A stretch of DNA of 64,000 nt from Streptacidiphilus jeojiense (GCF_000719095.1 NZ_JOEH01000026.1:62001-126000), one strand, 5' to 3'. Shown: positions 34,468-44,369, numbered from the stretch's first letter. Program-made: numbers and translations. Notes: generated by a model not told the origin, from the letters alone.

Positions 34468-34499
34468 AAAAGTCGGAAAGTCCCTGAGGTGTCGACTTC

Positions 34500-34549
34500 T
34501 TGCGTAAATAAGTTTGGCTATTGCGTGGCTGTTGGTGGCGTCGTAGCTT
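34500..34549 (+). promoter_or_regulatory. second operator-like site and promoter of the sugar ABC operon
   Basis: TTGCGTAA (34500-34507) is a near match to the TTGCGCAA core. A promoter TTGCGT-17-TAGCTT (34521-34549) follows. This would leave a 5' leader of about 160 bases before the binding-protein gene; that leader shows no obvious structure. Confidence 0.5.
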
Positions 34550-34717
34550 GTGCAGCACGCCGGAGCGATCAGCCCCTCACCTGGGGGGTTGCGGATCCGG
34601 GGGCCGAAGCCGCCGGCCCCGTGGCGTCTGAAGTGCAGCCCCGGACCCGCGACCCACCCGTCCGGCCTGCGCTGTCATGGCGGCCGTCGCATCTTACTCA
34701 CCCTCAGGGATCTTCAG

Positions 34718-36112
34718 ATGACTGGTAGCAGCATGGGCTCAAGAGCCCGCACGGCCGTCACCGTCGCGCTTGCGGCAGGTTTCGCACTCACCGTCAGCGC
34801 CTGTGGCAGCTCCAGCTCCGGAGCGGGCTCCGCCTCGCCCGCCGCCAACGGGCCGGTCACGATCACTGTGGGCTGCGAGCCCCCCACCACCCAGGCGCAG
34901 CCGCGCGCCGACTGGCTCGCCGACGTCGCCGCCTTCGAGAAGCTCAACCCGAACATCACCGTCAAGGGCGACGACGCCAACCCCTGCGACGACCCGGCCA
35001 CCTTCAACGCCAAGCTCGCCGGCGGCAAGATGGACGACGTCTTCTACACCTACTTCACCGACGGCGCCAACGTCGTCGCATCCGGCCAGGCCGCCGACAT
35101 CCAGTCCTACGCGAGCCAGATCCACGGGCTGTCCGACATCCAGCCGGCCCTGCTGAACATCTACCGGCAGGGCGGCACCGACTCCGGGCACCTCTACGGC
35201 ATCCCCAAGGGCAACTACAGCCTCGGCCTGGTCTACAGCAAGACCCTCTTCCAGAAGGCCGGTCTGGACCCCAACAAGCCGCCGACCACCTGGGACCAGG
35301 TCGAGGCCGACGCGATCGCCATCAGCAAGCTGGGCGGCGGCGACGTCGGCTACGCCGACTACAGCGCGGCCAACACCGGCGGCTGGCACTTCACCGCCGA
35401 GCTCTACTCGCGCGGCGGCACCATGGTCACCCCGGACGGCAAGTCGGCGAACTTCGACGACGCCAACGGACTGGCCGTGCTGCAGTTCCTGCACAAGATG
35501 CGCTTCACCGACAACGTGATGGGCACCAAGCAGGGCCTGCAGTACAACGACCTGCTGCAGATGATGGCCTCCGGCAAGCTCGGCATGTACGTCGGCGACC
35601 CGGTCACCCTCACCACCATCCACGACCAGTACCACGTCTCCTACGACGACATGGCCGTCGGGCCGATGCCCGGGGAGCAGGCCACCCTGGTCGGCGGCGA
35701 CGGCTACATGTTCAACAAGAAGGACACCCCGGCCCAGATCGAGGCGGGCATCAAGTTCGTCAACTACGAGTTCCTCACCTCCGGCCAGGGCATGAACTTC
35801 AACTACCCCCGCCGGGCCGCCCAGAAGGAGCCGGTCGGCCTGCCCGAGCCGGACCTGTGGACCGGGGCCACCGCTTCCAGCGACGCCACCGCCATGGCCA
35901 AGTACGCCAACCTCCCGGTCCAGAACTTCGCCTCCTACGTGGCCGCGCTGCCCACGATGAAGCTGCTGGTCGAGCCGCCGCAGGCACAGGCGATCTACGC
36001 CCAGGGCGACAAGGCGGTCTACGGCGCGCTGACCAACCCCAACGCCAACCTCCAGCAGCTGCTGGACACCTTCAAGGCCGCGACCAACAGCATCCTGGCC
36101 AACACCCCGTAG
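34718..36112 (+). CDS. sugar ABC transporter substrate-binding lipoprotein
   Basis: A 464-residue family 1 extracellular solute-binding protein. Lipoprotein signal with lipobox TVSACGSS, then a Ser/Gly/Ala linker. The mature part starts PVTITVGCEPPTTQAQPRADWLADVAAFEKLNPNI. Characteristic segments are GIPKGNYSLGLVYSKTLFQKAGLDPNKPPTTWDQ and MMASGKLGMYVGDP. Repeated Trp/Tyr/Asp residues suit oligosaccharide stacking. It heads the operon and would capture oligosaccharides released by the GH87 enzymes, probably nigero- or maltooligosaccharides. A stable hairpin separates it from the permeases, a common way to raise binding-protein levels. Confidence 0.92.
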   Translation: MTGSSMGSRARTAVTVALAAGFALTVSACGSSSSGAGSASPAANGPVTITVGCEPPTTQAQPRADWLADVAAFEKLNPNITVKGDDANPCDDPATFNAKLAGGKMDDVFYTYFTDGANVVASGQAADIQSYASQIHGLSDIQPALLNIYRQGGTDSGHLYGIPKGNYSLGLVYSKTLFQKAGLDPNKPPTTWDQVEADAIAISKLGGGDVGYADYSAANTGGWHFTAELYSRGGTMVTPDGKSANFDDANGLAVLQFLHKMRFTDNVMGTKQGLQYNDLLQMMASGKLGMYVGDPVTLTTIHDQYHVSYDDMAVGPMPGEQATLVGGDGYMFNKKDTPAQIEAGIKFVNYEFLTSGQGMNFNYPRRAAQKEPVGLPEPDLWTGATASSDATAMAKYANLPVQNFASYVAALPTMKLLVEPPQAQAIYAQGDKAVYGALTNPNANLQQLLDTFKAATNSILANTP

Positions 36113-36125
36113 CAGCCGGACCGCC

Positions 36126-36164
36126 CCGGCCCCCGGAGCAGCACGATCCGCCTCCGGGGGCCGG
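36126..36164 (+). repeat. intercistronic hairpin between binding protein and permease genes
   Basis: Perfect 13-bp arms CCGGCCCCCGGAG and CTCCGGGGGCCGG with a 13-base loop. Placed directly after the binding-protein stop, it may stabilise that message or partly terminate transcription. Confidence 0.65.
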
Positions 36165-36215
36165 CCGGCGGTCCCCCGATCCCCTCGCAACCCCTCGGAC
36201 GAGAGACCCACCCAG

Positions 36216-37163
36216 ATGGCGACGATCAACGTGACCCACGCCGTGGCCCGCGACCTGAAGGCGGCGGCCAGGCCCGCACGGCGGGCCTCGTTCGGCCGCA
36301 GGCTGCGGCGCAACGCCACCGGCTACCTGTTCCTGCTCGGAGCGGTGATCTGCTTCGCACTGTTCTCCTGGTACCCGATGATCCGTGAAGTGATCATGAG
36401 CTTCCAGGTCACCAACTTCGCCGGCGCCACCAGGTGGGTCGGACTGCGCAACTACCAGCACATCATGTCCGACCCGGACTTCTGGAGCGCCTGGCGCACC
36501 ACCGGGCTGTTCACCCTCTTCGCGCTGGTCTTCGGCTACGCGGTCCCGTTCTTCACCGCGATCGTCCTGAACGAGCTGCGGCACGCCCGGTCCTACTTCC
36601 GGCTGCTGGTGTACCTGCCGGTGATGATGCCCCCGGTGGCCGCGGCCTTCCTCTGGCGCTGGTTCTACAGCCCGGACGACTCCGGGCTGTTCAACGGGGT
36701 GCTGCACCTCCTGCACCTGCCGACGGTGCAGTGGTTGCAGTCCTCGCACACCCTCGCGGTGCTCTGCCTGGTGCTCTTCTCCACCTGGATCAACATGGGC
36801 GGCACGGTGCTGGTCTACCTCGCCGCGCTCCAGGGCATCCCCGGCGAGATCTACGAGGCCGCCGAGATCGACGGGGCCGGGCTGTGGCGCCGGATCTGGC
36901 ACGTGACGGTCCCGCAGACCCGGCTGATCCTCTCGCTGATGCTGATGCTGCAGATCGTGGGCACCATGCAGGTCTTCACCGAGCCCTATGTGATCACCGG
37001 CGCCTCCAACGACACCACCAGCGTGGTCTACCTGATCTACCAGTACGCCTTCAACTTCAACAACTACGGCAGCGCCTCGGCGCTCGGCTGCATGCTCCTG
37101 CTGGTCCTGGTCGGATTCGCGGGCGGCTACCTGTGGCTCAGCAGCCGTGCGGGCGAGGAGTGA
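36216..37163 (+). CDS. sugar ABC transporter permease (MalF/UgpA type)
   Basis: A 315-residue integral membrane subunit with a basic N-terminal tail and six predicted helices, the first at YLFLLGAVICFALFSWYPMI. The ATPase-contacting EAA loop is EIYEAAEIDGAGLWRRIWHVTVPQTRLI (about 212-239). It ends in a four-base GTGA context with the next permease. No ATP-binding gene follows, so it must use a shared ATPase such as MsiK. Confidence 0.93.
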   Translation: MATINVTHAVARDLKAAARPARRASFGRRLRRNATGYLFLLGAVICFALFSWYPMIREVIMSFQVTNFAGATRWVGLRNYQHIMSDPDFWSAWRTTGLFTLFALVFGYAVPFFTAIVLNELRHARSYFRLLVYLPVMMPPVAAAFLWRWFYSPDDSGLFNGVLHLLHLPTVQWLQSSHTLAVLCLVLFSTWINMGGTVLVYLAALQGIPGEIYEAAEIDGAGLWRRIWHVTVPQTRLILSLMLMLQIVGTMQVFTEPYVITGASNDTTSVVYLIYQYAFNFNNYGSASALGCMLLLVLVGFAGGYLWLSSRAGEE

Positions 37164-37168
37164 CCGCC

Positions 37169-38062
37169 ATGGCAGCAGCGCACGAACCCCGGACCCGGAC
37201 CCTGGTCTCGCAGGTCCAGCTGGACCGCCCGGTCGGCCGCACCGTGTACTGGACCGTCTTCTGGACGCTGATGGTGCTGTTCGCGGCGGTCTTCCTGTTC
37301 CCGCTCTACTGGATGGCCAGCGGCGGCCTGAAGTCCTCCCAGGAGATCATCCGGACCCCGCCGACCGTGGTCCCGCACCAGGTACACCTGTCGAACTACG
37401 TCGCCGCCTGGAACGACGCCGACCTCGGCCGGCTCATCCTGAACACCGTGATGTACGCACTGGGCGCGCTCGCCTTCCAGCTGGTGTTCGACGTGGCCGC
37501 GGCCTACGCCTTCTCCAAGCTGCGCCCGGTGTTCGGCAACGCCGTGCTGTTCGCGATGCTGGCCAGCCTGATGATCCCCACCACGGTCATCGCCCTGCCG
37601 ACCTATCTGACCGCCAACAGCCTGCCGTTCGTGCACTGGAGCCTGCTCAACACGCCGTGGGCGATCTGGCTGCCCTCGGTGGCCAGTGCGTTCAACATCT
37701 TCCTGCTGAAGCGGTTCTTCGACTCCATCCCCACCGAACTGCTGGCCGCCGCTGCCGTCGACGGCGCCGGACCGCTGCGCACGCTGTGGTCCATCGTGCT
37801 GCCGATCTCACGTCCGATCCTGGGCGTGGTGTCCATCTTCGCGGTGGTGGGTGTCTGGAAGGACTTCCTGTGGCCGCTGCTGGTGCTCACCGACACCTCG
37901 GTGCAGAGCGTCAACGTCGGCCTCAACCAGCTGAGCGTGGGCATCCCGCAGAACGTGCTCATCGCCGCGCTGGCCATCGCCTGCGTGCCGACGATCGTGT
38001 TCTTCCTGATCTTCCAGCGGAACATCATGGCCGGCCTCACCGCCGGCAGCATGAAGGGCTGA
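37169..38062 (+). CDS. sugar ABC transporter permease (MalG/UgpE type)
   Basis: A 297-residue partner permease with six helices. The first runs about VYWTVFWTLMVLFAAVFLFPLYW, with LKSSQEIIRTPPTVVPHQVHLSNYVAAW as the periplasmic loop. The EAA loop is IPTELLAAAAVDGAGPLRTLWSIVLPISRPIL. I chose ATG 37169: GAGGAG lies 8 bases upstream. GTG 37160, which overlaps the previous stop, is possible. Confidence 0.93.
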   Translation: MAAAHEPRTRTLVSQVQLDRPVGRTVYWTVFWTLMVLFAAVFLFPLYWMASGGLKSSQEIIRTPPTVVPHQVHLSNYVAAWNDADLGRLILNTVMYALGALAFQLVFDVAAAYAFSKLRPVFGNAVLFAMLASLMIPTTVIALPTYLTANSLPFVHWSLLNTPWAIWLPSVASAFNIFLLKRFFDSIPTELLAAAAVDGAGPLRTLWSIVLPISRPILGVVSIFAVVGVWKDFLWPLLVLTDTSVQSVNVGLNQLSVGIPQNVLIAALAIACVPTIVFFLIFQRNIMAGLTAGSMKG

Positions 38063-38116
38063 GCGTCTCCCCGACCCTGCCCCGACCGGCACCCCCTGCC
38101 TTGAGGAGACACCGCC

Positions 38117-39751
38117 GTGCAACACATCGACCACAACCCGGACCAGGCACACGTGCCCGCCGACTGGTGGCGCGGCGCCGCGATCTACCAGGTCTACGTC
38201 CGCAGCTTCGCGGACGACAACGGTGACGGCGTCGGCGATCTGGCCGGAGTGCGCTCCCGGCTGCCCTATCTGGCGGAACTCGGGGTCGACGCCCTGTGGT
38301 TCAACCCCTGGTACCCCTCGCCGATGGCGGACGGCGGCTACGACGTGACGGACTACCGGGACATCGATCCGGTGTTCGGGACGCTGGCCGAGGCCGAGAA
38401 GCTGATCGCCGAGGCGTCCGACCTGGGGATCAGGACGATCGTCGACATCGTGCCGAACCACGTCTCGGACACCCACCGGTGGTTCGCACAGGCGCTGGCG
38501 GCGGACCCGGGGTCGCCCGAGCGGGCAAGGTTCTGGTTCCGTGAGGGGCGTGGCGCGGACGGGGAACTGCCGCCGAACGACTGGCCCTCGCAGTTCGGCG
38601 GATCGGCCTGGACGCGGGTCGCCGACGGGCAGTGGTACCTGCACCGTTTCGCCTCGCAGCAGCCGGATCTGAACTGGGGCCATCCGCAGGTGCGTGCGGA
38701 GCACGAGGACGTACTGCGGTTCTGGTTCGACCGAGGTGCGGCGGGAGTGCGCATCGACTCCGCGGCGGAGGTGGCCAAGGACCCGTCGCTGCCGGACCTG
38801 GCCGCGTCGCCGGTGCCGCATCCCTATGTGGACCGGGACGAACTGCACGACATCTACCGGTCCTGGCGCAGGGTGGCCGACTCGTACGCCCAGCCGCGGG
38901 CGCTGATCGGGGAGGTGTGGCTGCCGGATCCCGAGCGGTTCGCGCGCTACCTGCGCCCCGACGAGCTGCACACCGCCTTCAACTTCGGCTTCCTGGCCTG
39001 TCCGTGGGATGCACAGCAGTTGCGGGAGCAGATCACCACGACACTGGCGGTGCACGCGCCGGTGGGGGCGCCGGCCACCTGGGTGCTGGCCAACCACGAC
39101 ATCACCCGGACGGTGACGCGCTACGGCCGGGCGGACACCGGCTTCGACTTCGCGACCAAGGGGTACGGGATCGCGACGGACCTGGCCACAGGCACCCGGC
39201 GGGCCCGGGCGGCGGCGATGCTGACGCTGGCGCTGCCGGGGTCCGTGTACCTGTACCAGGGCGAGGAGCTGGGTCTGCCGGAGGTGGAGGACATCCCGGC
39301 GGACCGCATCGAGGACCCGATGCACCACCGCACCGCGGGCGCCGACCCCGGCCGCGACGGCTGCCGGGTCCCGCTGCCCTGGGACGGGAGCGCTCCCTCG
39401 GCCGGATTCGGCCCGGACGGCGGAGCCGAGCCCTGGCTGCCGCAACCCGCCGGCTGGAGCGACTTCTCGGTGGCCGCGCAGAACCAGGACCCCGACTCGA
39501 TGCTGACGCTGTACCGCACCGCGTTGCGGCTGCGCCGGGCCGAGCCCGGCCTCGGCGACGGACCGATGGACTGGACCGGCTCGCACCCGCAGGTGCTGGC
39601 CTTCCGCCGGGGCCCGGACTTCACCTGCGCCGTCAACCTCGCCCCCACCCCGCAACTCCTGCCCGACCACACCTCGGTGCTGCTCAGCAGCGCCCCCCTC
39701 GACGGCGGCCTGCTGCCGCCCGACACCACGGTCTGGCTGCGGACGGCCTGA
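38117..39751 (+). CDS. GH13 alpha-glucosidase (cytosolic)
   Basis: A 544-residue enzyme with the four GH13 regions: I IVDIVPNHVS, II GVRIDSAAEV with nucleophile Asp, III LIGEVWLPD with acid/base Glu, and IV VLANHDITR. DADGDGIGDL-like calcium/loop residues appear as DDNGDGVGDLAGV near the start. There is no signal peptide, so it acts on imported oligosaccharides. It groups with oligo-1,6-glucosidase/alpha-glucosidases (GVDALWFNPWYPSPMADGGYDVTDY). The start is GTG with GAGGAG before it. It is the fourth gene of the operon, 54 bases after the second permease. Linkage specificity cannot be read, but alpha-1,3 is plausible given the GH87 neighbours. Confidence 0.93.
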   Translation: MQHIDHNPDQAHVPADWWRGAAIYQVYVRSFADDNGDGVGDLAGVRSRLPYLAELGVDALWFNPWYPSPMADGGYDVTDYRDIDPVFGTLAEAEKLIAEASDLGIRTIVDIVPNHVSDTHRWFAQALAADPGSPERARFWFREGRGADGELPPNDWPSQFGGSAWTRVADGQWYLHRFASQQPDLNWGHPQVRAEHEDVLRFWFDRGAAGVRIDSAAEVAKDPSLPDLAASPVPHPYVDRDELHDIYRSWRRVADSYAQPRALIGEVWLPDPERFARYLRPDELHTAFNFGFLACPWDAQQLREQITTTLAVHAPVGAPATWVLANHDITRTVTRYGRADTGFDFATKGYGIATDLATGTRRARAAAMLTLALPGSVYLYQGEELGLPEVEDIPADRIEDPMHHRTAGADPGRDGCRVPLPWDGSAPSAGFGPDGGAEPWLPQPAGWSDFSVAAQNQDPDSMLTLYRTALRLRRAEPGLGDGPMDWTGSHPQVLAFRRGPDFTCAVNLAPTPQLLPDHTSVLLSSAPLDGGLLPPDTTVWLRTA

Positions 39752-39845
39752 CCCGCGGTCCCGGCGGCCTGCCCACCGCGGATCCCTGCGCCGTACCGCA
39801 GCCGTACAACCGGTCGCGCCGCCTCGAGGGGTGGTGGCGCGGCCC

Positions 39846-39917
39846 GGAGCCTCCGGCCGAAGCGTCCCGGCCGACGTGCCTGTCGCCGGTCCACTCCCCA
39901 CCGTCGCCGGAGGCTCC
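39846..39917. repeat. long-range inverted repeat between GH13 and GH87 genes
   Basis: GGAGCCTCCGGC (39846-39857) and GCCGGAGGCTCC (39906-39917) are perfect 12-bp complements, 48 bases apart, within a 210-base gap. They could form an attenuating or processing hairpin. No LacI-type TTGCGCAA site is visible in this gap. Confidence 0.5.
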
Positions 39918-39961
39918 ACCTCCCCTGCCCGGGTACCACCCGATTCCCAAGGAGTCGTCCC

Positions 39962-42613
39962 GTGTCCATCCCCGTAGCCCCGAGCCGCAGACCGCTGCGC
40001 GGCACCCCCCGGAGCAGCCGCCGCCTGCGCGCCGCCATCACGGCCGCGCTGCTCGCGGGCCCTGCCCTCGCCCTGACCCTTCCGTCGACCGGCGCCGCCG
40101 CCGCGACCGGGGTGCCCGCCGCGCCGGGCGCGGCTGTGCCGTTCACCGAGTACAACGCGGCCACCAGCCCGTTCGCGCACACCAACGGGACCGTGCTCGG
40201 CCCCGACTACCGGTACGGCAGCCTCGCCGCCGAGGCGACCGGTCGCCAGGCCGTCCAACTCGTGGGTCAGGGACAGTATGTGAGCTTCCGTCTGACCAGG
40301 GCCGCGAACGCGGTGGACTTCCACTACGCGATCCCGGACTCGCTGCACGGCGGCGGCATCACTGCCCCGCTGAGCCTCTACGTCGACGGCAGGGCCACCA
40401 CCGCGCTGTCGCTGACCTCACAGTTCAGCTGGCTCTACGGCACCTATCCGTTCCGCAACACCCCGGGCACCGGAGTGCCGGACGGCCAGGTGCCGCACGA
40501 CTTCTACAACGACGTCAGATACCGGTTCGCCACCACCCTGCCAGCCGGCACCGTGGTCAGACTGCAGGTGGACCCCGGCGACAACGCGCCCTGGTACGCC
40601 ATCAACACCGCCGACTTCGAGCAGGTCGCCGCCCCGACGGCCAAGCCGGACGGGTACGCGGACGTCACCCAGGCCCCGTACAACGTGGACAACACCGGCG
40701 CCACCGACGTGACCGGGGCCCTGCAGCATGCCATCGACACCGCCTCGGCCGCCGGACAGGGCCTCTACCTGCCCCCTGGCACCTACACCGTCAGCAGCCC
40801 GCTGAACGTAAACGCCATCGCCATCGCCGGCGCAGGCGAGTGGTACACCCTGCTCACCGGCAGGAACGTCGAGTTCAACGGGCAGCAGAACCCGCCCAGC
40901 AGCCATGTGGACATCTCCGGGCTGGCGATGTTCGGCAACGTCGACGTGCGGGACGACAGCAACAGCGAGGACACCGGCTTCAACGGCGGGTTCAGCGACT
41001 CCACCATCTCCGACGTGTGGATCCAGAACGAGAAGGTGGGAGCCTGGATCGTCGGCCCCAGCAGCAAGCTGACGATGCGCAACCTGCGGATCCAGGACAC
41101 CACCGCCGACGGCATCAACCTCAACGCCGCCGACGGCCCGGTCACCGGAGCACTGCTGCGCGACAACTTCCTGCGCAACACCCAGGACGACGGCCTGGCA
41201 CTGTGGTCCGAGAACTACGGCGACACCGACGACACCCTCACCCACAACACCGTGGACTCGCCCGGACTGGCCAACAACATCGGCGTCTACGGCTCCGGGG
41301 CCGGTGACGTCATCAGCGACAACCTGCTGCAGGACACCGTCACCCGCGGCGGCGGCATCGGTATCGGCCAGCGCTTCGACTCGGTGCGCATGTCGGGCCC
41401 GCTGGACATCACCGGCAACGTCCTGGCGCGCACCGGCCAGTGGGACCCCGGATGGGACTACGGCGTCGGGGCCATCTGGTTCGACCCGCAGCAGGGCGAC
41501 ATGGACTCGGCGGTGAACATCACCGGCAACGCCCTCCTGGACAGCCCCTACTCGGCGTTCATGTTCCAGAACTCGAACGCCTACACGGGTTCGGCGGTCA
41601 CCACCCCGCCGACCGCCGGACACAGCGTCAGGAACGTCAGCATCAACGACAACCTGGTCGCCGGCGTCGGCAGCTACGTGTTCCAGGACCAGGCCCCCGG
41701 CTCCGTCTCGGTGTCCGGGACGGTGGCCACCGGTGTCGGCAAGTCCGGGATCTTCAGCTGCGGCGCGGGCTTCGCCATCAATCGCGGCCCCGGCGACTTC
41801 GGCTGGTCCAGCTCCACCTGCGGCATGCCGGGGACCAGCCCGCTGTGGACCTACCCCTCCACCACCACCTTCGAGAACGCGACCGTCGGCACCGCGACCC
41901 CGGTGCAGCGGATCGCCGTCATGAACACCGGCACCGCCTCCGCCACCCTGGGCACGATCACGGCCAGCGCCGGCTTCACGGTCACCCCCGACCCGACCTA
42001 CCCCTGCGCCACCTCGCTGCACCCGACCTCGCCCACCGACAGCGCCAACTGGTGCATGGTGGACGTCTCCTACACCGCGGGCGCGGCCGGCATCACCCAG
42101 GGCACGCTGACTGTCCCCAGCAGCGAGGGACGCCCCGCCACGGTGCAGCTCGTCGGCGACACCGACCCGATCGGCGGCACCGGCGGCGTGGCACCGCCCA
42201 GCAATCTGGCGTTGGACGCCACCATGACGGCGAGCAGCTCGCTGGAGTACTTCCCGGCGACCAACGCCAACGACGACAACGACGGCTCCTACTGGGAGAG
42301 CGAGGACGGTCAGCCCTTCCCGCAGACCCTCACCGCGGACCTCGGCTCGGTGCAGCCGGAGAGCAGTGTGGTGCTCACGCTGCCCTCCAACTGGGGCAGC
42401 CGGGTGCAGACACTGTCCGTCCTCGGCTCCACTGACGGGACGGACTTCACCACCTTGGTCCCCTCCGCTGACTACACCTTCGACCCGGCCACCCAGAACA
42501 AGGTGACCATCACCCTGCCGCCGGGCACCAACGACCGGTACCTGCAGCTCTCGGTCACCGGCAACACCGGCTGGACGGCGGCGCAGCTGTCCGAGTTCGA
42601 GATCTTCGGATAG
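39962..42613 (+). CDS. secreted GH87 alpha-glucanase with C-terminal discoidin-like module
   Basis: An 883-residue exported enzyme. Twin-basic signal region RRLRAAITAALLAGPALALTLPSTGAAAA (about 20-48). The GH87 beta-helix is at about 57-615, with D383 in TADGINL and D409/D410 in NTQDDGLAL matching the catalytic aspartates of the other GH87 here. About 630-735 is a choice-of-anchor/ASPM-like beta-sandwich (PVQRIAVMNTGTASATLGTITASAGF). About 745-883 is an F5/8 (discoidin/CBM32) module (NLALDATMTASSSLEYFPATNANDDNDGSYWES ... LSEFEIFG). It lacks the CBM35 modules of the first enzyme, so the two likely bind polymer differently. GTG start, AAGGAG upstream. Confidence 0.92.
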   Translation: MSIPVAPSRRPLRGTPRSSRRLRAAITAALLAGPALALTLPSTGAAAATGVPAAPGAAVPFTEYNAATSPFAHTNGTVLGPDYRYGSLAAEATGRQAVQLVGQGQYVSFRLTRAANAVDFHYAIPDSLHGGGITAPLSLYVDGRATTALSLTSQFSWLYGTYPFRNTPGTGVPDGQVPHDFYNDVRYRFATTLPAGTVVRLQVDPGDNAPWYAINTADFEQVAAPTAKPDGYADVTQAPYNVDNTGATDVTGALQHAIDTASAAGQGLYLPPGTYTVSSPLNVNAIAIAGAGEWYTLLTGRNVEFNGQQNPPSSHVDISGLAMFGNVDVRDDSNSEDTGFNGGFSDSTISDVWIQNEKVGAWIVGPSSKLTMRNLRIQDTTADGINLNAADGPVTGALLRDNFLRNTQDDGLALWSENYGDTDDTLTHNTVDSPGLANNIGVYGSGAGDVISDNLLQDTVTRGGGIGIGQRFDSVRMSGPLDITGNVLARTGQWDPGWDYGVGAIWFDPQQGDMDSAVNITGNALLDSPYSAFMFQNSNAYTGSAVTTPPTAGHSVRNVSINDNLVAGVGSYVFQDQAPGSVSVSGTVATGVGKSGIFSCGAGFAINRGPGDFGWSSSTCGMPGTSPLWTYPSTTTFENATVGTATPVQRIAVMNTGTASATLGTITASAGFTVTPDPTYPCATSLHPTSPTDSANWCMVDVSYTAGAAGITQGTLTVPSSEGRPATVQLVGDTDPIGGTGGVAPPSNLALDATMTASSSLEYFPATNANDDNDGSYWESEDGQPFPQTLTADLGSVQPESSVVLTLPSNWGSRVQTLSVLGSTDGTDFTTLVPSADYTFDPATQNKVTITLPPGTNDRYLQLSVTGNTGWTAAQLSEFEIFG

Positions 42614-42632
42614 CCGCGCAGGCCGCAGGACC

Positions 42633-42677
42633 GGCGTCCGGGATGCGCGATCCCTGACCTCACGCACCCCGGACGCC
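42633..42677 (+). repeat. intercistronic hairpin before the second GH13 gene
   Basis: Perfect 10-bp arms GGCGTCCGGG (42633-42642) and CCCGGACGCC (42668-42677) with a 25-base loop, 35 bases before the next start codon. A candidate for mRNA processing or partial termination. Confidence 0.55.
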
Positions 42678-42712
42678 TCTTCTTCACTCAACGGGCAAGG
42701 AGATTCCCCGCC

Positions 42713-44365
42713 ATGGCTATTCGTGTACAGACCGCCGAGTGGTGGCGTGACGCCGTCATCTACCAGGTCTATGTACGCTCCTTCGCCGACGCCGACGGAG
42801 ACGGGATCGGCGACCTGGCCGGGGTCCGTGCGAAGCTGCCCTACCTCGCCGAACTGGGCGTCGACGCGCTCTGGTTCAATCCCTGGTACCTGTCGCCGAT
42901 GGCCGACGCCGGCTACGACGTGGCCGACTACCGGCGCATCGACCCGGTCTTCGGGGACCTGGAACAGGCCGAGGCGCTGATCGCCGAGGCACACCGGCTC
43001 GGCCTGCGGGTGGTCGTGGACGTGGTCCCCAACCACCTCTCCGACCAGCACGCCTGGTTCCAGGAGGCACTGGCCGCCGAGCCGGGCTCCGAGGTGCGCG
43101 ATCTGTTCTGGTTCCGCCCCGGACGCGGCGAGAACGGCGAACTGCCGCCCAACAACTGGGACTCGGTCTTCGGCGGCCGGGCCTGGACCCGGGTGCCGGA
43201 CCCGGACGGCAGCCCGGGGGAGTGGTACCTGCACCTGTTCGCCTCCGAGCAGCCCGACCTGAACTGGAACAACCCCAAGGTCGCCGAGGAGCACGAGTCC
43301 ATCCTGCGGTTCTGGTTCGACCGCGGCGTGGACGGGGTCAGGATCGACTCGGCCACCATGCCGGCCAAGGACCCGGACCTGGCCGACTTCGACCCGGAGC
43401 ACCCGCCGGTGCCGCATCCGTACGTGGACCGCGACGAGGTGCACGGCATCTACCGTGGCTGGCGCGCCGTCGCCGACAGCTACGCCGAACCGCGGGCGCT
43501 GATCGGCGAGGTCTGGCTGGACCGGCCCGACCGGCTGGCCGCCTACCTGCGCCCCGACGAGATGCACACCGCCTTCAACTTCGACTACCTGAACTGCCCG
43601 TGGGACGCGGAGCGGCTGCGGGAGGTCATCGACTCCACCCTGCAGGGCCACGCCCCGGTCGGCGCGGCGGCCACCTGGGTGCTGTCCAACCACGACGTGA
43701 CCCGGCACGTCACCCGCTACGGGCGCGCGGACACCTCGATGGGTCGCAGCCCGGCCCAGCACGGCGCGCCGGTCGACCTGGCCCTGGGCACCCGCCGCGC
43801 CCGGGCGGCGTTCCTGCTCAGCCTGGCCCTTCCCGGCTCCACCTACATCTACCAGGGCGAGGAGCTCGGACTGCCGGAGGTCCAGGACCTGCCCGACGAG
43901 TCCCGGCAGGACCCCTACTTCTTCCGCACCCAGGGCGCGGACATCGGCCGCGACGGCTGCCGGGTGCCGCTCCCCTGGAGCGGGCAGGCGCCCCCGTTCG
44001 GCTTCAGCCCGCAGGGCGCCCCGGCGCCGCCCTGGCTTCCGCAGCCGGCCGACTGGGCCGGGCGCACCGTGTCAGCCCAGAGCGGCACGGCCGGCTCCAC
44101 GCTGGAGCTCTACCGCGAGGCGCTGCGCCTGCGCCGGCACCGCCCGGAACTGCACGGCGACCGGTTCCGCTGGCTGGCCGAACCGGACCGGCGGACCCTG
44201 TACTTCGCCCGCGGCGGGTCCTTCCGCTGCCTGGTCAACCTCTCCGACACCCCGGTGCCGCTGCCCGAGGGAGCGGAACCGCTGCTGGCCAGCGTGCCCA
44301 TGGCGGCGACTGCCGTGGTGCCGGCCAACACCACGGTGTGGCTGAGCTGCGCCGAACCGGGCTGA
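42713..44365 (+). CDS. GH13 alpha-glucosidase (second, cytosolic)
   Basis: A 550-residue paralogue of the enzyme at 38117 with the same layout: region I VVDVVPNHLS, II GVRIDSATMP, III LIGEVWLDR and IV VLSNHDVTR, all catalytic residues present. There is no signal peptide. Differences cluster around the substrate loops (DWPSQFGGS versus NWDSVFGGR, and an extra SMGRSPAQHGAP segment), which suggests a different oligosaccharide length or linkage preference. AAGGAG precedes the ATG. It is the last plus-strand gene of the locus, closed by a 22-bp terminator. Confidence 0.93.
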   Translation: MAIRVQTAEWWRDAVIYQVYVRSFADADGDGIGDLAGVRAKLPYLAELGVDALWFNPWYLSPMADAGYDVADYRRIDPVFGDLEQAEALIAEAHRLGLRVVVDVVPNHLSDQHAWFQEALAAEPGSEVRDLFWFRPGRGENGELPPNNWDSVFGGRAWTRVPDPDGSPGEWYLHLFASEQPDLNWNNPKVAEEHESILRFWFDRGVDGVRIDSATMPAKDPDLADFDPEHPPVPHPYVDRDEVHGIYRGWRAVADSYAEPRALIGEVWLDRPDRLAAYLRPDEMHTAFNFDYLNCPWDAERLREVIDSTLQGHAPVGAAATWVLSNHDVTRHVTRYGRADTSMGRSPAQHGAPVDLALGTRRARAAFLLSLALPGSTYIYQGEELGLPEVQDLPDESRQDPYFFRTQGADIGRDGCRVPLPWSGQAPPFGFSPQGAPAPPWLPQPADWAGRTVSAQSGTAGSTLELYREALRLRRHRPELHGDRFRWLAEPDRRTLYFARGGSFRCLVNLSDTPVPLPEGAEPLLASVPMAATAVVPANTTVWLSCAEPG

Positions 44366-44369
44366 CCGA

